14,078 nt of DNA, from positions 1 to 14,078 of the forward strand of contig CAZSPL010000091.1 in NCBI GenBank assembly GCA_964608735.1. Direction: 5' to 3'. The DNA comes from CAZSPL01 sp964608735. Its GTDB lineage: Bacteria; JAJVIF01; JAPKYR01; CAZSPL01. Position 1 is the first letter of the stretch; each line of letters opens with the position of its first letter. The notes under the pieces were generated by a model, which was not told the origin of the DNA, ran no database searches, and saw only the letters and a program-made list of their open reading frames with translations. A program made the translations under genes and the position numbers. Positions 13,049 to 14,078 of the stretch are shown here, piece by piece.

Positions 13049-14078
13049 CTACATACTACCATCCGAGAGACACTTGAGAACGCAGGCAGCAGTTGAGTAG
13101 CAGCCCGTTACAAAAATGTTCCCCTCTTCATTAACCTCAACACCCTTTCCCTGACCCCGAACATCGTGTGACGAAAGTGTCCAGCAATAACAACCTGAGC
13201 CGCTTAATTTAGTGAGAAACGCGCTGGGATGATAAGATGTTATATGTTCATCAATCCCGGGCCCAGGGTCAAAATCGATTGTGCCCGAGAATTCACCAGT
13301 GATGATTACATTACCGAGAATATCTGTCGCAACCTGATTGCCCTGATCAAGATAATAAGCAACGGCTTCCCACGAATACGCCCAAGCGAATTCGCCATCC
13401 GGGTTGAATTTGCTTAGATATATGTTCTTGTATCCTAATGCCGTATACTCGCACAGCCCGGGTCCGGGGTCGAAGTCTACTTTGTCGCTGAAGCTGCCTG
13501 TAACATAGATATTGCCCGAATTATCAACGGCAACCGATGCTTTGTCATCATCCTCAATTCCCCCCCAGGTTCTCACCCACAGAAAGCCGCCATTCGTGCT
13601 CAGCTTGGAAATATAAAGATCACTGTTACCGTTTGCGGTATATTCACTTACTCCCGTTTCACTCGGATCGAAATCGGCAGTACCATAAAACCAGCCCGAT
13701 ACAATTATGTTGCCTTCGTAATCCAGAGCGATATCTTGGCATTCTTCACCCATTTGACCGCCCCAAGTATTCGCCCACAAAAACTCGCCGTTTGAGTTCA
13801 ACACTGAAATGTAGCAGTCACTATAGCACGCTTGGTGAAAGTCACTACCATCCGGAGATGGATCAAAATCGATTGTCTGGCTAAAGGAACCAACAGCATA
13901 GATGTTGTTCTCATCATCTATCGCGAGGTCCTGACCATTGGTGCATGCCTCGCCCCCCCAAGCCCTGGCCCATAATAATTGCCCTTGAGGACTGAACTTG
14001 CTCAGAAAAGCGCCTGTGTAACCGGTTACAGAAAACTCAACCACGCCCTCGCCTGGATCGAAATCAGCGGTGCCCTGA
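13049..14078 (-). CDS. Beta-propeller-type repeat protein, C-terminal part (open at right edge)
   Basis: The minus-strand frame is open from the window end to TAG at 13051-13049, giving 343 residues; the GTG at 14044 is internal, because coding continues upstream as GTADFDPGEG. About five repeats of 60-67 residues are visible. Each carries a FLSKF or IYLSKF strand, a GEFLWA(R/N)(T/A)WGG segment, a D-x-x-GNI(Y/I)V(T/S)G strand and a closing (I/A/V)DFDPGPG motif. This is the pattern of SBBP-type seven-bladed propeller repeats in secreted proteins, often adhesion or structural. The DFDPG loop spacing is about 190-200 bp. The end is unusual: GCYSTAACVLKCLSDGSM, cysteine rich, with no sorting signal recognised. 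GC is clearly lower (about 48% in a counted 60-nt sample) than in the sulfatase-like gene (about 58%), suggesting different origin or constraint. No terminator is seen in the 98 bp before the convergent gene. Confidence 0.8.
   Translation of the reverse strand, partial: QGTADFDPGEGVVEFSVTGYTGAFLSKFSPQGQLLWARAWGGEACTNGQDLAIDDENNIYAVGSFSQTIDFDPSPDGSDFHQACYSDCYISVLNSNGEFLWANTWGGQMGEECQDIALDYEGNIIVSGWFYGTADFDPSETGVSEYTANGNSDLYISKLSTNGGFLWVRTWGGIEDDDKASVAVDNSGNIYVTGSFSDKVDFDPGPGLCEYTALGYKNIYLSKFNPDGEFAWAYSWEAVAYYLDQGNQVATDILGNVIITGEFSGTIDFDPGPGIDEHITSYHPSAFLTKLSGSGCYCWTLSSHDVRGQGKGVEVNEEGNIFVTGCYSTAACVLKCLSDGSM

Overview
The window looks like a chromosomal segment of an uncultivated Gram-negative bacterium. 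GC is moderately high (about 55-60%) and codon use is similar across most genes. At least four products carry signal-peptidase-II lipoprotein leaders, and a lone RNA 3'-phosphate cyclase and large extracytoplasmic beta-sandwich proteins are present. No gene here fixes the phylum. There is no rRNA, tRNA, CRISPR array, transposase or phage gene.

Layout. Positions 1-87 (minus) hold the start of a lipoprotein gene that leaves the window. A TauE/SafE-type permease (229-1014, minus) ends in a strong hairpin and is transcribed divergently from a 132-aa lipoprotein (1108-1506, plus) across a compact promoter region. A 741-aa lipoprotein with a fibronectin type III-like domain follows (1714-3939, plus), then a rho-independent terminator. 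A two-gene minus-strand operon of unknown function, one membrane-anchored protein and one lipoprotein with a 4-nt overlap (4007-5034), lies divergent to tilS (5083-6543). ftsH follows tilS at 6726-8678. tilS next to ftsH is a common bacterial arrangement: tRNA-Ile lysidine synthase and the membrane AAA+ protease.

The most unusual part is 8700-10180. A stand-alone rtcA (8950-9972, minus), without rtcB or rtcR in the window, is bracketed by degenerate copies of one GC-rich repeat: three core matches on its 3' side and one on its 5' side. The spacer beyond its start also holds an 18-bp perfect palindrome and a 16-bp perfect hairpin. The repeat has kept the reading frame upstream of rtcA open, so the longest ORF is falsely extended by 35 codons. 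Next is a 767-aa membrane-anchored alkaline-phosphatase-superfamily enzyme (10181-12484, minus). It looks like a sulfatase but has threonine where sulfatases carry the formylglycine cysteine or serine, so it is more likely a phospho-transferase or phosphohydrolase.

The window ends with a small orphan plus-strand gene (12558-12950) and the C-terminal part of a lower-GC protein made of about 65-residue propeller-like repeats with DFDPG motifs (13049-14078, minus, open at the right edge).

No complete undescribed system is evident. The strongest leads are the repeat-bracketed rtcA, the threonine-type 'sulfatase' and the two-gene envelope operon beside tilS.
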